This document shows, one piece after another, positions 33,318 through 43,025 of a stretch of 64,000 nucleotides of DNA. Position 1 is the first letter of the stretch; every line of letters starts with the position of its first letter. A model generated the notes under the pieces. That model ran no database searches. It saw nothing but the letters and a program-made list of their open reading frames with translations, and was not told the origin of the DNA. Source of the DNA: Sinobacterium norvegicum (GTDB taxonomy: Bacteria; Pseudomonadota; Gammaproteobacteria; Pseudomonadales; Sinobacteriaceae). Location: the NCBI RefSeq assembly GCF_923077115.1, contig NZ_CAKLPX010000002.1, positions 62,001 through 126,000 of the forward strand, read 5' to 3'. Position numbers and translations under genes: made by a program.

Positions 33318-33749
33318 GTGAAAAAACTAATAACAGCTGCTGCTGCCTTAATGATGAGCCTATCGGTAACAGCGTTTGCTGCCAGCACCGCTAATGACCG
33401 TATCGCTGAGCGTATCAAACCGCATGGCAGTGTTTGTGTAGAAGGTCAGGAGTGCGAAGGTGTTGCTGTTGCTGGCGCTGGCGCTGCCGCTCCAGCAGGT
33501 GGTGGCGCCAAGTCTGGTAAAGAGATCTTTGATACCAGCTGTGCAGCCTGCCACAATACCGGCGCTGCCGGTGCTCCTGTTATCGGCAAGGCCAATCAGT
33601 GGGCAGACCGTATTGCCCAGGGGCTGGACACCCTGCACAAGCACGCAATTGAAGGCTTTAACGCCATGCCTGCCAAGGGTACCTGCATGAGCTGTAGCGA
33701 TGATGACATTATTGCAACCGTCGATTATATGGTTGAGCAAAGCAAGTAA
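33318..33749 (+). CDS. Cytochrome c5-like monohaem protein
   Basis: The 143-residue periplasmic protein has a GTG start preceded by GAGGA, a Sec signal peptide (MKKLITAAAALMMSLSVTAF) and an Ala/Gly-rich linker. One c-type haem domain follows with CAACH near residue 76 and the distal Met in FNAMPAKG. The last part has the cytochrome c5 Cys pair in TCMSCSDDDI. It carries electrons in the periplasm, usually to a terminal oxidase. It is followed by a strong terminator and precedes the convergent cyclic-nucleotide-binding gene. Confidence 0.92.
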   Translation: MKKLITAAAALMMSLSVTAFAASTANDRIAERIKPHGSVCVEGQECEGVAVAGAGAAAPAGGGAKSGKEIFDTSCAACHNTGAAGAPVIGKANQWADRIAQGLDTLHKHAIEGFNAMPAKGTCMSCSDDDIIATVDYMVEQSK

Positions 33750-33774
33750 GCTCGACGATAACATCCTGTAAGCA

Positions 33775-33807
33775 TAAAAAAACCGAGCTTAGTGCTCGGT
33801 TTTTTTA
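33775..33807. terminator. Bidirectional intrinsic terminator
   Basis: AACCGAGC, loop TTAGT and GCTCGGTT form the stem, with seven A on the left and T-rich sequence on the right. It serves the cytochrome gene on the plus strand and the cyclic-nucleotide-binding gene on the minus strand. Confidence 0.92.
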
Positions 33808-33828
33808 TGGCCGTCAGTTTGTTGGTTG

Positions 33829-34845
33829 TTAGTCGGCATAATTCAGTAAGTAGGCGTTGAGCCCGGCATGTCTCAGCATATAAGTGGCCAGCTCGCTGCG
33901 TTCATCACCCTCGGGGGTAATATAATACGTTTTGCTACTATCGAGGTCGGCAAGTTTGCTACGCAGTGATGCCACGGGGATGTTAACGCTGTCTGCGTTG
34001 CCGCTGCTGCGATACTCGAGGTGTAGCCGAGGGTCAACTAACACATTGTTGGTGTCCGAGCCGAACTGAATAGATGCTTGATCGGCCTTTTGAATCATTT
34101 CAGGCATTAGCAGGTCGTAAAAGTCTTCCCGGCTCATCCGGCCGACACAGCCATCTGTCAGCATAATAATACCGGCATTACGAACCGTACCGCCGACCAA
34201 GGCTTCTTCACCAAAGTAATCGCCGGCCTTGATTTCAATGGTCACGCCGTTATCGCTGCTGTAGCTCTGGGTTTTGATGGTTGCCCGGCCGCTTTTCATC
34301 AGATAAAACGCATCGGGCTCGTCACCAGCATTGAAAATACTTTCACCGACTTCAAGCTCGATATCGGTAAAGGCGCTAAACAGTCGGCCTATGGTGCCCG
34401 CACTGAGCTGCTGTATCAGCGGAGAGTCGAGAAACAAGCTCATCCAATCGAGTTGCTCTTCCTGTTCGACTGCGGCATCTACGTTATCGGTATCGGTTGA
34501 TGCTTCTTGCTGGTTCCACTCGATGGCGTTTTCAACCGAGCGGCTCGGAATGCAGATTAACTCGCAATCACTGTTGGCGACTAATTGAGAGCCCGCAGGG
34601 GTAAGCAACTCCAGTGAGGTTTTGTTTTTGCTGTGGTCGACGATATTCCGGTCAAAGAAAGAGGTACGTATTTCAGTGTCGCCGCTGATCAAATAATGAT
34701 GCAGTGCAAGGTTCTGTGTTTTGCCGATAATAGTGTCACCGGCCGGTACCTTTTTGACCGAGGCTTCCTTTAATAGGTTTTCCAGTAGAGTGTCGTCAAC
34801 GTGTTGAAATTCTGTAAATTCTTTGAGTTCTACAACTGAAATCAT
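33829..34845 (-). CDS. Tandem cyclic-nucleotide-binding domains with degenerate rhodanese domain
   Basis: This is a 338-residue cytosolic protein with three parts: a weak cyclic-nucleotide-binding domain (about residues 15-105), an acidic Glu/Asp-rich linker (112-133), and a second such domain (about 140-250). The second has a good phosphate-binding cassette (FGEEALVGGTVRNA with Arg222). A rhodanese-like segment (268-338) opens VLVDPRLHLEYRSSG. At the rhodanese active-site loop (residues 306-318) the catalytic Cys is absent, so it cannot transfer sulfur. The output is unknown and may be protein binding regulated by cAMP or c-di-GMP. It stands alone and converges on the cytochrome c5 gene. Confidence 0.82.
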   Translation of the reverse strand: MISVVELKEFTEFQHVDDTLLENLLKEASVKKVPAGDTIIGKTQNLALHHYLISGDTEIRTSFFDRNIVDHSKNKTSLELLTPAGSQLVANSDCELICIPSRSVENAIEWNQQEASTDTDNVDAAVEQEEQLDWMSLFLDSPLIQQLSAGTIGRLFSAFTDIELEVGESIFNAGDEPDAFYLMKSGRATIKTQSYSSDNGVTIEIKAGDYFGEEALVGGTVRNAGIIMLTDGCVGRMSREDFYDLLMPEMIQKADQASIQFGSDTNNVLVDPRLHLEYRSSGNADSVNIPVASLRSKLADLDSSKTYYITPEGDERSELATYMLRHAGLNAYLLNYAD

Positions 34846-34952
34846 TTTCTATTACTCTGTAACGGGTCGGGCTAGGTAACTTTAGTCGGAGCAGCGTAAT
34901 AGAGCCAGTTTTACTGGGAAAAATATGAGACAGGCGTCACATTTTATTTTTA

Positions 34953-35867
34953 TTAGCTATCGATCAGTCCCTGGGCCTTAAAACAGTCGGTCAAAAAGTC
35001 GATGGTTACCCGTAGTTTTGGGCTCAAGTGTCGGCGTTGAGAGTAAATTAAATACACTGGTACCGTCGGGCCACTATAGGCGGGTAATATTTTGATTAAT
35101 TCTCCGTTGTCGCTCTCTTCTTGTACAGCGAATTCAGGCAGCATTGAGATGCCGTGCCCGTCTTTTACTAATTCTACCGTTTGGAGCGCGTCGTTCATGA
35201 TCAGATTGCCGCCAATTTCAACAAAATTGCTGTCATTCTCTGAAATGAGCTGCCAGGTGGTGAAGTTGTCGATATTGGGGTATTCCACCGGCAGGCAGTT
35301 GTGTTGCGTCAATTCGGCACAACTGGTCGGTGCAGGGTGGTTTTTTAGGTATTCAGCCGAGGCATAAAGTGAGCTTTTGACCGTGGCAATACGCTTGCAA
35401 ATCAGTGAGCTATCGGGCTGGTCCCCCACGACGATAGCGATATCGATATCATTGCCGCGGGCCAGTTGCTGGCTGCTATTTTGGCTGGTGCCGTGGCGTA
35501 GCTTTAGCTCGGGGTATTGTTTTAGAAATGCGGCTAGATAGGGGCGGATAACAGAAAATCCGTAAATTCTTGGCATATCGACAGAGACAATACCGCTCGG
35601 TGTGCCTTTTAAAGAGGCTGCCAGGTCTAAGACCTGCGAATATTCGTTGGTAATCAGGTTGCCATGTTCGAGTAATGCCGCGCCCTCGTCAGTCAACTGG
35701 ACATGTCTGGGCCCGCGGAGAAATAACCTGATGCCGAGATGCTCTTCCAGCGCTGTCACCTGTTTGCTGACCGATGATTTTGAAATTCCCAAGCTGCGCG
35801 CGGCTCCTGAAAAACTGCCGTGTTTGGCCACATGGGTAAAAACGGCTAAGCGAGAAAGGTTTTGCAT
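34953..35867 (-). CDS. LysR-family transcriptional regulator
   Basis: The 304-residue protein has the LysR N-terminal HTH (MQNLSRLAVFTHVAKHGSFS, then AARSLGISKSSVSKQVTALEEHLGIRLF) and a periplasmic-binding-like effector domain (about 90-295). The typical pattern LTDEGAALLEHG is present. It resembles the CrgA/DntR-like group without further specificity. It is divergent from the TonB-dependent receptor gene, and the intergenic region has a LysR-type inverted repeat. LysR proteins usually control the gene transcribed away from them, making the receptor a likely target. Confidence 0.9.
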   Translation of the reverse strand: MQNLSRLAVFTHVAKHGSFSGAARSLGISKSSVSKQVTALEEHLGIRLFLRGPRHVQLTDEGAALLEHGNLITNEYSQVLDLAASLKGTPSGIVSVDMPRIYGFSVIRPYLAAFLKQYPELKLRHGTSQNSSQQLARGNDIDIAIVVGDQPDSSLICKRIATVKSSLYASAEYLKNHPAPTSCAELTQHNCLPVEYPNIDNFTTWQLISENDSNFVEIGGNLIMNDALQTVELVKDGHGISMLPEFAVQEESDNGELIKILPAYSGPTVPVYLIYSQRRHLSPKLRVTIDFLTDCFKAQGLIDS

Positions 35868-36347
35868 GAGGTGTGTTGCCTGTGTAGCGAGCTAAGGTTT
35901 GCTCATTATAGGAGGTCTGAATAAGGGAATGAATAGCCTCGATCGGTGTTTTGAGCCGACTGACACGACTCGGCGATGTTATGTTGCACTTTTAGCTCAA
36001 ATGGCGAAGGGCGAAAGATTAACATTTGTTAGTAATTTAAGTTGTTTACAGTCGTAAATTGAGACATGCGACTTAATCTCGTCTCCTGTAAGTATGCACT
36101 CACTCCTTTTGAATCCATTGTGATTTAACATTTTTAATATAAATCTCCATAATATTTATTTTTGGGTCAATAGGTTTTTGTTTCCACTAGGAAACGCTCG
36201 GTTTCCAATCTCGGCTATTTCATGCCGCTAAATCCCTCTCTAGGCTGCGCTACATATCGACAGTTTGTCAGGGCTAATTAATGTTGGCCGGCAACCACTA
36301 TCGAACACAATAATGACTAAAAAGCAGTACGCAAGGTGGGTAATGAA
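35868..36347. other. Divergent promoter region between LysR gene and TonB-dependent receptor
   Basis: The gap of 480 bases has no gene. It holds a LysR-type inverted repeat at 36190-36206 and a region before it with several A/T-rich stretches and partial repeats of gactgacacgactc and cgatcggtg. A Shine-Dalgarno-like AAGGTGGG lies before the receptor start. Confidence 0.7.
36190..36206. promoter_or_regulatory. Inverted repeat GGAAAC-N5-GTTTCC, candidate LysR-type site
   Basis: GGAAAC (36190-36195) and GTTTCC (36201-36206) are exact complements around a five-base spacer, a size typical of LysR-family or similar dimer operators. It is about 140 bases upstream of the receptor gene and 320 bases from the LysR start. 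Confidence 0.4.
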
Positions 36348-38485
36348 ATGATGAAGATGTTTAACAAAAAGCCAATTGCGATGTTAATCGCATCGACAAG
36401 TCTTTTGGCCGGGGCGGCACAGGCGCAGACAGAAACAGTGTTAGCGTTGGAAGAAGTGGTTGTGACCGCACAAAAACGATCAGAGTCATTGCAGGATACG
36501 CCGATTGCTATTTCTGCCTTCAATAGCACAGCGCTAGAGAATCTTGGCGTCACCGATGTTACCGATCTGGGCAGCTCAATCCCCTCGGTGACCATGGCCC
36601 CGTTTCCTTCCAGTACTTCGACACCGGTAATCTATATTCGCGGCATCGGTACCACTGATATTCAGACCACCAAAGATGGCGCCGTCGGCATGTATATCGA
36701 TGGCGTTTATGTCGGCCGTGCCAACGGCATGGCATCAGATGTTGCTGATATTGAGCGCATCGAGGTGTTGCGTGGCCCACAGGGTACGCTATATGGCCGC
36801 AACACCACCGGTGGTGCGATCAACTTTATCACCGAAAAACCCCATGAAGAGTTTGCCCTGACACAGACATTTAATGCGGCCAATTACGACTCTTTTGGCT
36901 CTAAGACCTCGATCAACGTGCCATTGACCGATGACTTGTTTGCCAAGTTCTCCTACATGACCTCACAGAAAGACGGCTGGATCGAGTCTGAAGGCGATGG
37001 CGTCACCAGCGATAATGAGCCATCCATCGGCTGGGGTGATGAGGATAAGGAGGCGGCCAATCTGTCGGTGCGCTGGCATATGACCGATACCCTGACCGCC
37101 CGTCGTATTATCAGGATGTGGCGGTCGATGACAGTCGCCATGAAGAAACAGATTTGAACGCGACCGAGAACACCAACCTGGTGCGCGGTCACAACCTAAC
37201 ATTCACCATGGATCTGGATACGGTCACCTTTAAGTCGATCAGTGGCTATCGTGATTTGGATTCATTCGCCAGCCAACTATTTGGCAATCAGGAAACATAC
37301 AGCACCGGTGGTGTGACTCAGGATCAATTCTCTCAGGAATTCCAAGTCATCGGTGATGCCTTCGACAGCCGCTTAGAGTATTTGGCTGGGCTGTATTACT
37401 TTACTGAGAGTGCCACCAATGAAGTGTTCTATGAGCAGGCTATTACTGGCACGCCAATAGGTGATGTCACCCTGCGTGATGTTAATAATGTTGATGCGAC
37501 GACGACGTCATACGCGATCTTTGGTCAGGCCACCTATACACCAGCGATTCTCGATGATGCGCTGCGCTTAACCGTCGGTCTGCGTCAAACTTGGGATGAG
37601 CGTGAGGCGGAGAAGAACTTTATTCAAACCGGCGTTTATGACGGTAATGGCGCCTGTGTGACGACTTGTCAGGCTAACGAATTGCAGCAGGGAAAGGATA
37701 ACTTCCAGAAGTTCAGCCCTTCATTTACCGCAGATTATGCCATTAACGATGAGATTAACGTTTACGGTAAGGTGGCTACGGGTTACCGAGCAGGCGGTTA
37801 TAACTCGCGCGGTTCATTCGAGAACTTTGCCAACGGTTTCGAACCTGAAAACATGCTGTCTTACGAATTGGGTATGAAGTCTGATCTGCTGGATCGCCGG
37901 ATGCGACTCAACGTTGCGGCCTTCTATAATGACATTACCGACATGCTGGTTAATGACGGTACCAACACGGCGTATTTTAGCCAGACCGATACCTTTAATG
38001 CTGGTCAGGCGACAATTGCTGGTTTTGAAATCGATTCGACTTTTTTGTTGTCCGAAGGGCTGACAGCGAATGTTGGCTATACCTATCTCGATGCAAATAT
38101 TGAAGAGATGATTATTGACGGTGTCGACCAGGCCGATATAAATGAGATGGCAAATGCGCCAGAGCATGCCGGTAATCTAGCCTTGGATTATATGTTCCCA
38201 GCAATGCAGTATGGCCAGGTGGCTGTTAACGTGAGCTATGCCTATCAGGGCGAGACCTACTCGAGTAATATTCCCGGTTCATTGAACGATGATTATGGCC
38301 TGTTGAGTGCTCGTGTTTCTCTCTTGGATATTCCCGTCAGCCAGGGCACTGTGCGCGCCGCTGTTTGGGGTAAGAACCTAGCCGACGAAGAATACACCAC
38401 GTTAATGACGCCGCGTGGTGGTCAAAACTTGGCGATGTTTGGCGAGCCGAGAACCTTTGGTGTTGATGTGACTTACGAATACTAG
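36348..38485 (+). pseudogene. TonB-dependent receptor, single-base frameshift
   Basis: Two adjacent plus-strand frames, 36348-37157 and an in-frame continuation to 38485, together encode one TonB-dependent outer-membrane receptor of about 712 residues if one base is inserted between 37095 and 37110. The N-terminus has a signal peptide (MLIASTSLLAGAAQA), a TonB box region (ALEEVVVTAQKR) and a plug (LRGPQGTLYGRNTTGGAINF). The C-terminal barrel ends GEPRTFGVDVTYEY. The broken part reads LTAR and resumes YYQDVAVDDSRHEE. It is the family common in sphingomonads and marine bacteria; the imported substrate is unknown. The shift may be natural or a sequencing error. The divergent LysR gene is the likely regulator. 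Confidence 0.8.
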
Positions 38486-38498
38486 TCGATATGCTAAA

Positions 38499-38538
38499 TA
38501 AAAAAGCCGCGCCAGGTATAATCTGACGCGGCTTTTTT
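38499..38538. terminator. Bidirectional intrinsic terminator
   Basis: GCCGCGCCAG, a seven-base loop and CTGACGCGGC form a long stem (one mismatch), flanked by an A-run before and a T-run after. It separates the convergent receptor gene and rep. Confidence 0.92.
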
Positions 38539-38550
38539 GTTTTCTAAAAA

Positions 38551-40572
38551 TTAAAAATCATCGAGCAAACTTTTTAAACTGGCCATGGTTTCCTTGCCTT
38601 TTTTGCGGTTGGCCTCCGGGTCACTTTCACCGCCTTCCCAGACCACATCTTCCTGCGGTAACTCATCAAGAAAACGACTGGGTATGCAGTCTATAACCTC
38701 GCCAAACTGTTTGCGCTTGGTGCACCATGTCATGGTGAGCGTTTGCTTGGCGCGGGTGATTCCCACATAGGCGAGGCGACGTTCCTCCTCGATATTATCT
38801 TCTTCAATACTGGCGCGGTGAGGCAAGATTTCTTCTTCGCAGCCAATAATAAAAACATGGGGAAATTCCAAACCCTTGGAGGCGTGCAACGTCATTAACT
38901 GAACCTGATCTGCGTCTTCCTCATCGGCTTGACGCTCCATCATGTCGCGCAGAATAAGCTTGGTAATAGCGGCGCCAATATCGCTTTCACCGTCGTTGTC
39001 CTCTTCAATTTTGGTCAGGCTGTTGGCCAGGGAGTCGATGAGATAACGAATGTTTTCCATACGCTTTTCAGCGGCCTTGGCACTGCTGACGTTTTGATGC
39101 AACCAGGCTTCGTAGTCGATATCGGCAATCATTTCGTTGATTGCTTCTATCGGATTATTGCGTTCGGCATTCTCGCGAACGCTGACCAGCCAGCGGCTAA
39201 AGCCTTCCAGCCTTTTGATTGATGCCTCGTTTAAGTCGGGGATTTGATAGGGCGACTGAGCCGCAGCAAACATACTGATGTGTTCTTTGTTGGCGTAGCG
39301 ACCGAGTGCCTCGAGAGTCGATGCGCCTATCTTTCTGCGCGGCACGTTGACGATACGTAAAAATGAATTGTCATCATCAGGATTAATCAGCAGTTTCAAA
39401 TACGCCATGATGTCTTTGATTTCCTGGCGACTAAAAAATGAGGTGCCGCCAGAGAGTTGATAAGGTATTTGTTGTTGCTGCAATTTCAGCTCTAGCAGGC
39501 GCGACTGATGATTGCCGCGGTATAAAATAGCGAAATCTTTAAAGGCGCGGCGATGGCGCAGACGCTGGTCGAGAATCTCGGCGGCGACTCTGTCGAGCTC
39601 TGACTCCTCGTTGCGGCACTGGATGATACGCAGCTGATCGCCGAAGCCTAGTTCGCTCCACAATGCCTTTTCAAAAACGTGTGGGTTGTTAGCGATAACC
39701 GTGTTTGCAGCTTTTAAGATACGGGCAGTAGAGCGATAGTTTTGCTCCAGCTTGACCAATTTCAAGTGCGGATAATCTTCTCGCAGTTGAAATAAATTTT
39801 CTGGTCGGGCGCCGCGCCAGGCATAAATAGATTGGTCATCATCGCCGACCACGGTGAGTTTGCCATTATCCCCTACCAACTGTTTGACCAGGTGATACTG
39901 AGCGCCGTTGGTATCTTGATACTCGTCGACCAGCAGGTAACGAATCTTCCGTTGCCAGCGGGCCAGCACATCTGGCTGCTCTTGAAACAGCAGTGTTGGC
40001 ACCATGATCAAATCGTCGAAATCGACGGCATTATAGGCTTGAAGCAGACGCTGATAGCCCTCGTAAATCATCGCCGCTGCCAACTCGGTATCGTCCTTGG
40101 CGTAGCTGATGGCCTTACCCGGCATAATCAGCTCGTTTTTCCAGTTGGAGATAGTCTGTTGGTAGTTGTCAGCCAGGTCTACATCGCCCTCGGCATTATT
40201 TTGTAAAATCAGCTCCTTGATAATGCCAAGCGCGTCGGACTGATCGAAGATAGAAAAGTTCTTCTTGTAGCCAATGGCCTTGTGTTCCTTGCCGATGATT
40301 TTCATCCCAAGGTTATGGAAGGTCGATACCGTCAGCCCGTGAGAGGCCTTGCCCTTGACCAGTGAGGTTACTCGCTCTTTCATTTCCCGGGCGGCCTTAT
40401 TGGTAAAGGTCAGGGCGGCGATATTGTGCGCCTTATACCCGCATTGCTCGATCAAATAGGCGATCTTTCGGGTGATAACACTGGTCTTGCCGCTGCCAGC
40501 GCCGGCGAGGACCAATAGCGGGCCGTCGATGTATTTGACGGCCTCGGCTTGACGGGGGTTGAGTTTGCTCAA
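38551..40572 (-). CDS. rep: ATP-dependent DNA helicase Rep
   Basis: The 673-residue superfamily-1 3'-5' helicase has Walker A LAGAGSGKTSV near residue 22. Other helicase motifs are TFTNKAAREMKERV, LLVDEYQDTNGAQY, GDDDQSIYAWRGA (motif III), LEQNYRST, TLHASKGLEFPHV and ERRLAYVGITRAKQTL. Rep clears protein obstacles before replication forks. Length matches Rep rather than UvrD, which is longer with a different C-terminus. It runs convergent with the receptor gene and is about 100 bases downstream of comM on the same strand. Confidence 0.95.
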   Translation of the reverse strand: MSKLNPRQAEAVKYIDGPLLVLAGAGSGKTSVITRKIAYLIEQCGYKAHNIAALTFTNKAAREMKERVTSLVKGKASHGLTVSTFHNLGMKIIGKEHKAIGYKKNFSIFDQSDALGIIKELILQNNAEGDVDLADNYQQTISNWKNELIMPGKAISYAKDDTELAAAMIYEGYQRLLQAYNAVDFDDLIMVPTLLFQEQPDVLARWQRKIRYLLVDEYQDTNGAQYHLVKQLVGDNGKLTVVGDDDQSIYAWRGARPENLFQLREDYPHLKLVKLEQNYRSTARILKAANTVIANNPHVFEKALWSELGFGDQLRIIQCRNEESELDRVAAEILDQRLRHRRAFKDFAILYRGNHQSRLLELKLQQQQIPYQLSGGTSFFSRQEIKDIMAYLKLLINPDDDNSFLRIVNVPRRKIGASTLEALGRYANKEHISMFAAAQSPYQIPDLNEASIKRLEGFSRWLVSVRENAERNNPIEAINEMIADIDYEAWLHQNVSSAKAAEKRMENIRYLIDSLANSLTKIEEDNDGESDIGAAITKLILRDMMERQADEEDADQVQLMTLHASKGLEFPHVFIIGCEEEILPHRASIEEDNIEEERRLAYVGITRAKQTLTMTWCTKRKQFGEVIDCIPSRFLDELPQEDVVWEGGESDPEANRKKGKETMASLKSLLDDF

Positions 40573-40675
40573 GGGTATGCTCGATAAAGGAGTGATAACG
40601 GCGGCTATTTTAGCGCGACTGCCGCCGCGGCGCGACCGATGATTGCACGACCAAAACTATCAACTGTTTAGTCGC

Positions 40676-42178
40676 TTATTGCCCCCGGTCGAACGCTCTT
40701 AGGGTTAAGGCCTCGCTTAAATGCTGGCGGTTGATGTCTTGTAACCCGGCCAAGTCAGCAATACTCCGGGCGATTTTTAGTAATCGATGGTAGGCACGGG
40801 CAGAGAGCTGTAATCGCTCCATCGCCTCCTCCATAAACTGCAGATCGGCTCTACTGAGCGGGCAGTAGGCCTCGGTTTCTCGGCTCGACAATAAACCGTT
40901 GGCCTTTTTTTGCCGGGCCACTGCGATGGCTCTGGCGGCGATCACCCGCTGGCGAATACTCTCGGAGCCCTCGCCGGGCAGGCGATTGGTGAGTTGTTGT
41001 GGTTTGATGGCCTTAACCGGCAGCTGAATGTCGATCCGATCCAGTAACGGCCCTGAGAGCTTGTGACGATAGCGACGTACCTGCTCGACGCTGCAATAGC
41101 ATTGACGCTGGCCGCTGCCAAAGTAGCCGCAGGGGCAGGGGTTCATGGCTGCAATAAGCTGGAAGCGGGCAGGGTAGAACACCTGCCTGCTGGCGCGGGA
41201 GATCATAATACCGCCAGATTCGAGTGGCTCACGCAATACTTCTAATACGCTACGCTGGTATTCGGGTAATTCATCGAGAAAGAGTACACCGTGATGGGCC
41301 AGGCTTATTTCACCGGGGCGGGGATTGCTGCCGCCACCGACCAAGGCCACGCCAGAGGCGGAGTGATGAGGCGACCGAAACGGTCGTTGATACCACTGTT
41401 GATGCTGGTCGCCATTGACGATGGAATAGATGGTGCCGACCTCCAGCGCTTCGCTCTCGGTGAGCGCCGGTAAAATACCGGGCAACCGGCTGGCCAGCAT
41501 TGTCTTGCCGCTGCCTGGTGGGCCAAAGAACAGGAGGTTATGTAGGCCGCAGGCGGCAATCTCGAGCGCTCTCCTCGCCTGGGGCTGGCCTTTGACATCG
41601 CTAAGATCGGGGTAGTCGGGCGGCAGCAGCTGCTCGTCATTTTGATGTTCCAGCGGCGGAATTTTCTCCCGGCCATGTAAATGGGCGCAGAGCTGTAATA
41701 AGTGCTTAGCCGGGATGATTTCTGCCGCGCTGGGGCGGGAGGCCTCGTCCCCGTTGTCGCAGGGGACGATGAGTTGGCGTTGTTGCTTGCTGGCCTGCAT
41801 GGCAGCGGGTAGGGCACCGAGTACTGGCCGCAGCTCACCGGTGAGTGCTAACTCGCCAATAAACTCACAGTTATTGAGTGATTCCGGCGGTATCTGCCCC
41901 GAGGCCGCTAGGATGCCGAGGGCAATGGGTAGGTCGAAACGGCCGCCCTCTTTCGGCAGATCAGCTGGGGCTAAATTGATTGTAATCCGCCGAGCGGGAA
42001 ATTCGAAGTGTGAGTTGAGAATGGCGCTGCGAACCCGGTCCTTCGATTCTTTGACAGCAGTCTCGGCCAGGCCGACAATGCTGAGCCCGGGCAGGCCGTT
42101 GGATAAATGGGTTTCCACCGTCACGAGGGGCGCCTCGACACCGAGCTTGGCGCGAGAATACACAATAGCCAGCGACAT
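40676..42178 (-). CDS. comM: ComM/YifB-type Mg-chelatase-like AAA+ ATPase
   Basis: The 500-residue protein starts MSLAIVYSRAKLGVEAPLVT, typical of the YifB/ComM family. It has an N-terminal Lon-like fold (SNGLPGLSIVGLAETAVKE), a AAA+ core with Walker A FFGPPGSGKTMLASRLPG near residue 220, and the Walker B and FLDELPEY motifs. The Cys-rich MNPCPCGYFGSGQRQCYC zinc finger and a C-terminal helical Mg-chelatase-like part complete it. ComM aids branch migration during natural transformation in Vibrio and Haemophilus. It is single and not linked to other competence genes here. Confidence 0.94.
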   Translation of the reverse strand: MSLAIVYSRAKLGVEAPLVTVETHLSNGLPGLSIVGLAETAVKESKDRVRSAILNSHFEFPARRITINLAPADLPKEGGRFDLPIALGILAASGQIPPESLNNCEFIGELALTGELRPVLGALPAAMQASKQQRQLIVPCDNGDEASRPSAAEIIPAKHLLQLCAHLHGREKIPPLEHQNDEQLLPPDYPDLSDVKGQPQARRALEIAACGLHNLLFFGPPGSGKTMLASRLPGILPALTESEALEVGTIYSIVNGDQHQQWYQRPFRSPHHSASGVALVGGGSNPRPGEISLAHHGVLFLDELPEYQRSVLEVLREPLESGGIMISRASRQVFYPARFQLIAAMNPCPCGYFGSGQRQCYCSVEQVRRYRHKLSGPLLDRIDIQLPVKAIKPQQLTNRLPGEGSESIRQRVIAARAIAVARQKKANGLLSSRETEAYCPLSRADLQFMEEAMERLQLSARAYHRLLKIARSIADLAGLQDINRQHLSEALTLRAFDRGQ

Positions 42179-42283
42179 AATACCATCCTTGGTTGTCGTT
42201 AGATGTTAGCGAAACGTATTGTTACTGCGGGGCCAACATTGGCCGCACTCTCTAGAGCGTAGACCTATCCGTCGATCGTGGTA

Positions 42284-42523
42284 TTACTTTATTTTTTCGT
42301 TCAGCTCGGCCAGCTGCTGTTCAAGCTCGTTCAGTTTTTGACGTGAGCGCTGCAGGACAGCAGCTTGGGCGTCGAATTCCTCTCGGCTGACCAAGTTGAG
42401 CTTGCTGAAGACAGACTGGCTGGCAGCATGCACCGCCTTCTCGATGTCTTGTCGCTGAGGCGCTCCCTTAAGAAGCTGGCTGAGCTGCTGGCTGAATTCG
42501 TCGATAAATTGGTTGTTTAACAT
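42284..42523 (-). CDS. ubiK: UbiK/BMFP accessory factor (ubiquinone biosynthesis)
   Basis: The 79-residue protein belongs to the small BMFP (YqiC) family: an amphipathic N-terminus (FIDEFSQQLSQLLKGAP), then VHAASQSVFSKLNLVSREEFDAQ and a C-terminal coiled coil (LQRSRQKLNELEQQLAELN). In E. coli this protein, UbiK, binds UbiJ and supports aerobic ubiquinone synthesis; it is also a membrane-fusogenic trimer. It is short and monocistronic, about 100 bases upstream of comM on the same strand. Confidence 0.93.
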   Translation of the reverse strand: MLNNQFIDEFSQQLSQLLKGAPQRQDIEKAVHAASQSVFSKLNLVSREEFDAQAAVLQRSRQKLNELEQQLAELNEKIK

Positions 42524-42783
42524 TGTCGCGGCACCGAAGTGTTGAAGGCTAATGATAGATAAGTATAGGGGGCGTTAGTGTATCGCCGATTGGGCTGTCT
42601 GCAAACCTGAATAAGGCTGCATCAAATGGATGCATGTGGCCAATATATTCAACGGCTAGAGTAGGGTAATCCTGAAAACCTATCCATTACAGCAAAAATT
42701 AATGATTAACCCCTATAAAGGTATTGGTTATTTAGCCGCCGAAGGGTAAATTATCCCTGTCTAGAATATTCGACAGGCAAAAC

Positions 42784-42799
42784 GCACCTTAATTGTGCG
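42784..42799. promoter_or_regulatory. Candidate NtrC-binding palindrome
   Basis: GCACC, five or six intervening bases and TGTGC (embedded in CGCAC...GTGCG symmetry) resemble the NtrC dyad GCACC-N5-GGTGC. A further half site, TTGGTGCG, lies near 42831-42838. It is about 110 bases upstream of the sigma-54-type promoter, the usual enhancer distance. Confidence 0.5.
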
Positions 42800-42905
42800 C
42801 TTGCGGTGCATCCGGTTCCATTTGGTGCGCAACGTTGTAGCTAGGTGGTGGCAAATACTAATAAATAGCTGCTATTTTATTGATAAATAATAATATTTAA
42901 TAAGT

Positions 42906-42921
42906 TGGCACGCCTCCTGCT
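42906..42921 (+). promoter_or_regulatory. Sigma-54 (-24/-12) promoter upstream of torF-glnK-amtB
   Basis: TGGCACG, four bases (CCTC) and CTGCT matches the -24/-12 consensus TGGCACG-N4-TTGCW with the invariant GG and GC at correct spacing. It lies about 105 bases before the torF start. The rest of the 502-base gap 42524-43025 shows NtrC-like sites and nothing else recognisable. Confidence 0.72.
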
Positions 42922-43025
42922 CTGTATTCTGGTACAAGTCTTAAAACGATTTTTTTAAAAGGGGCGTTTTGAGGCAACAAACTATTAGACCAAAATGAAT
43001 AACTATAAACTTGGAGAGAAACCAA

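Noticed and set aside
36348-38485. Two separate receptor genes
   Set aside because: The first part has no barrel and the second no signal, plug or RBS; together they make one complete receptor with a single-base shift.
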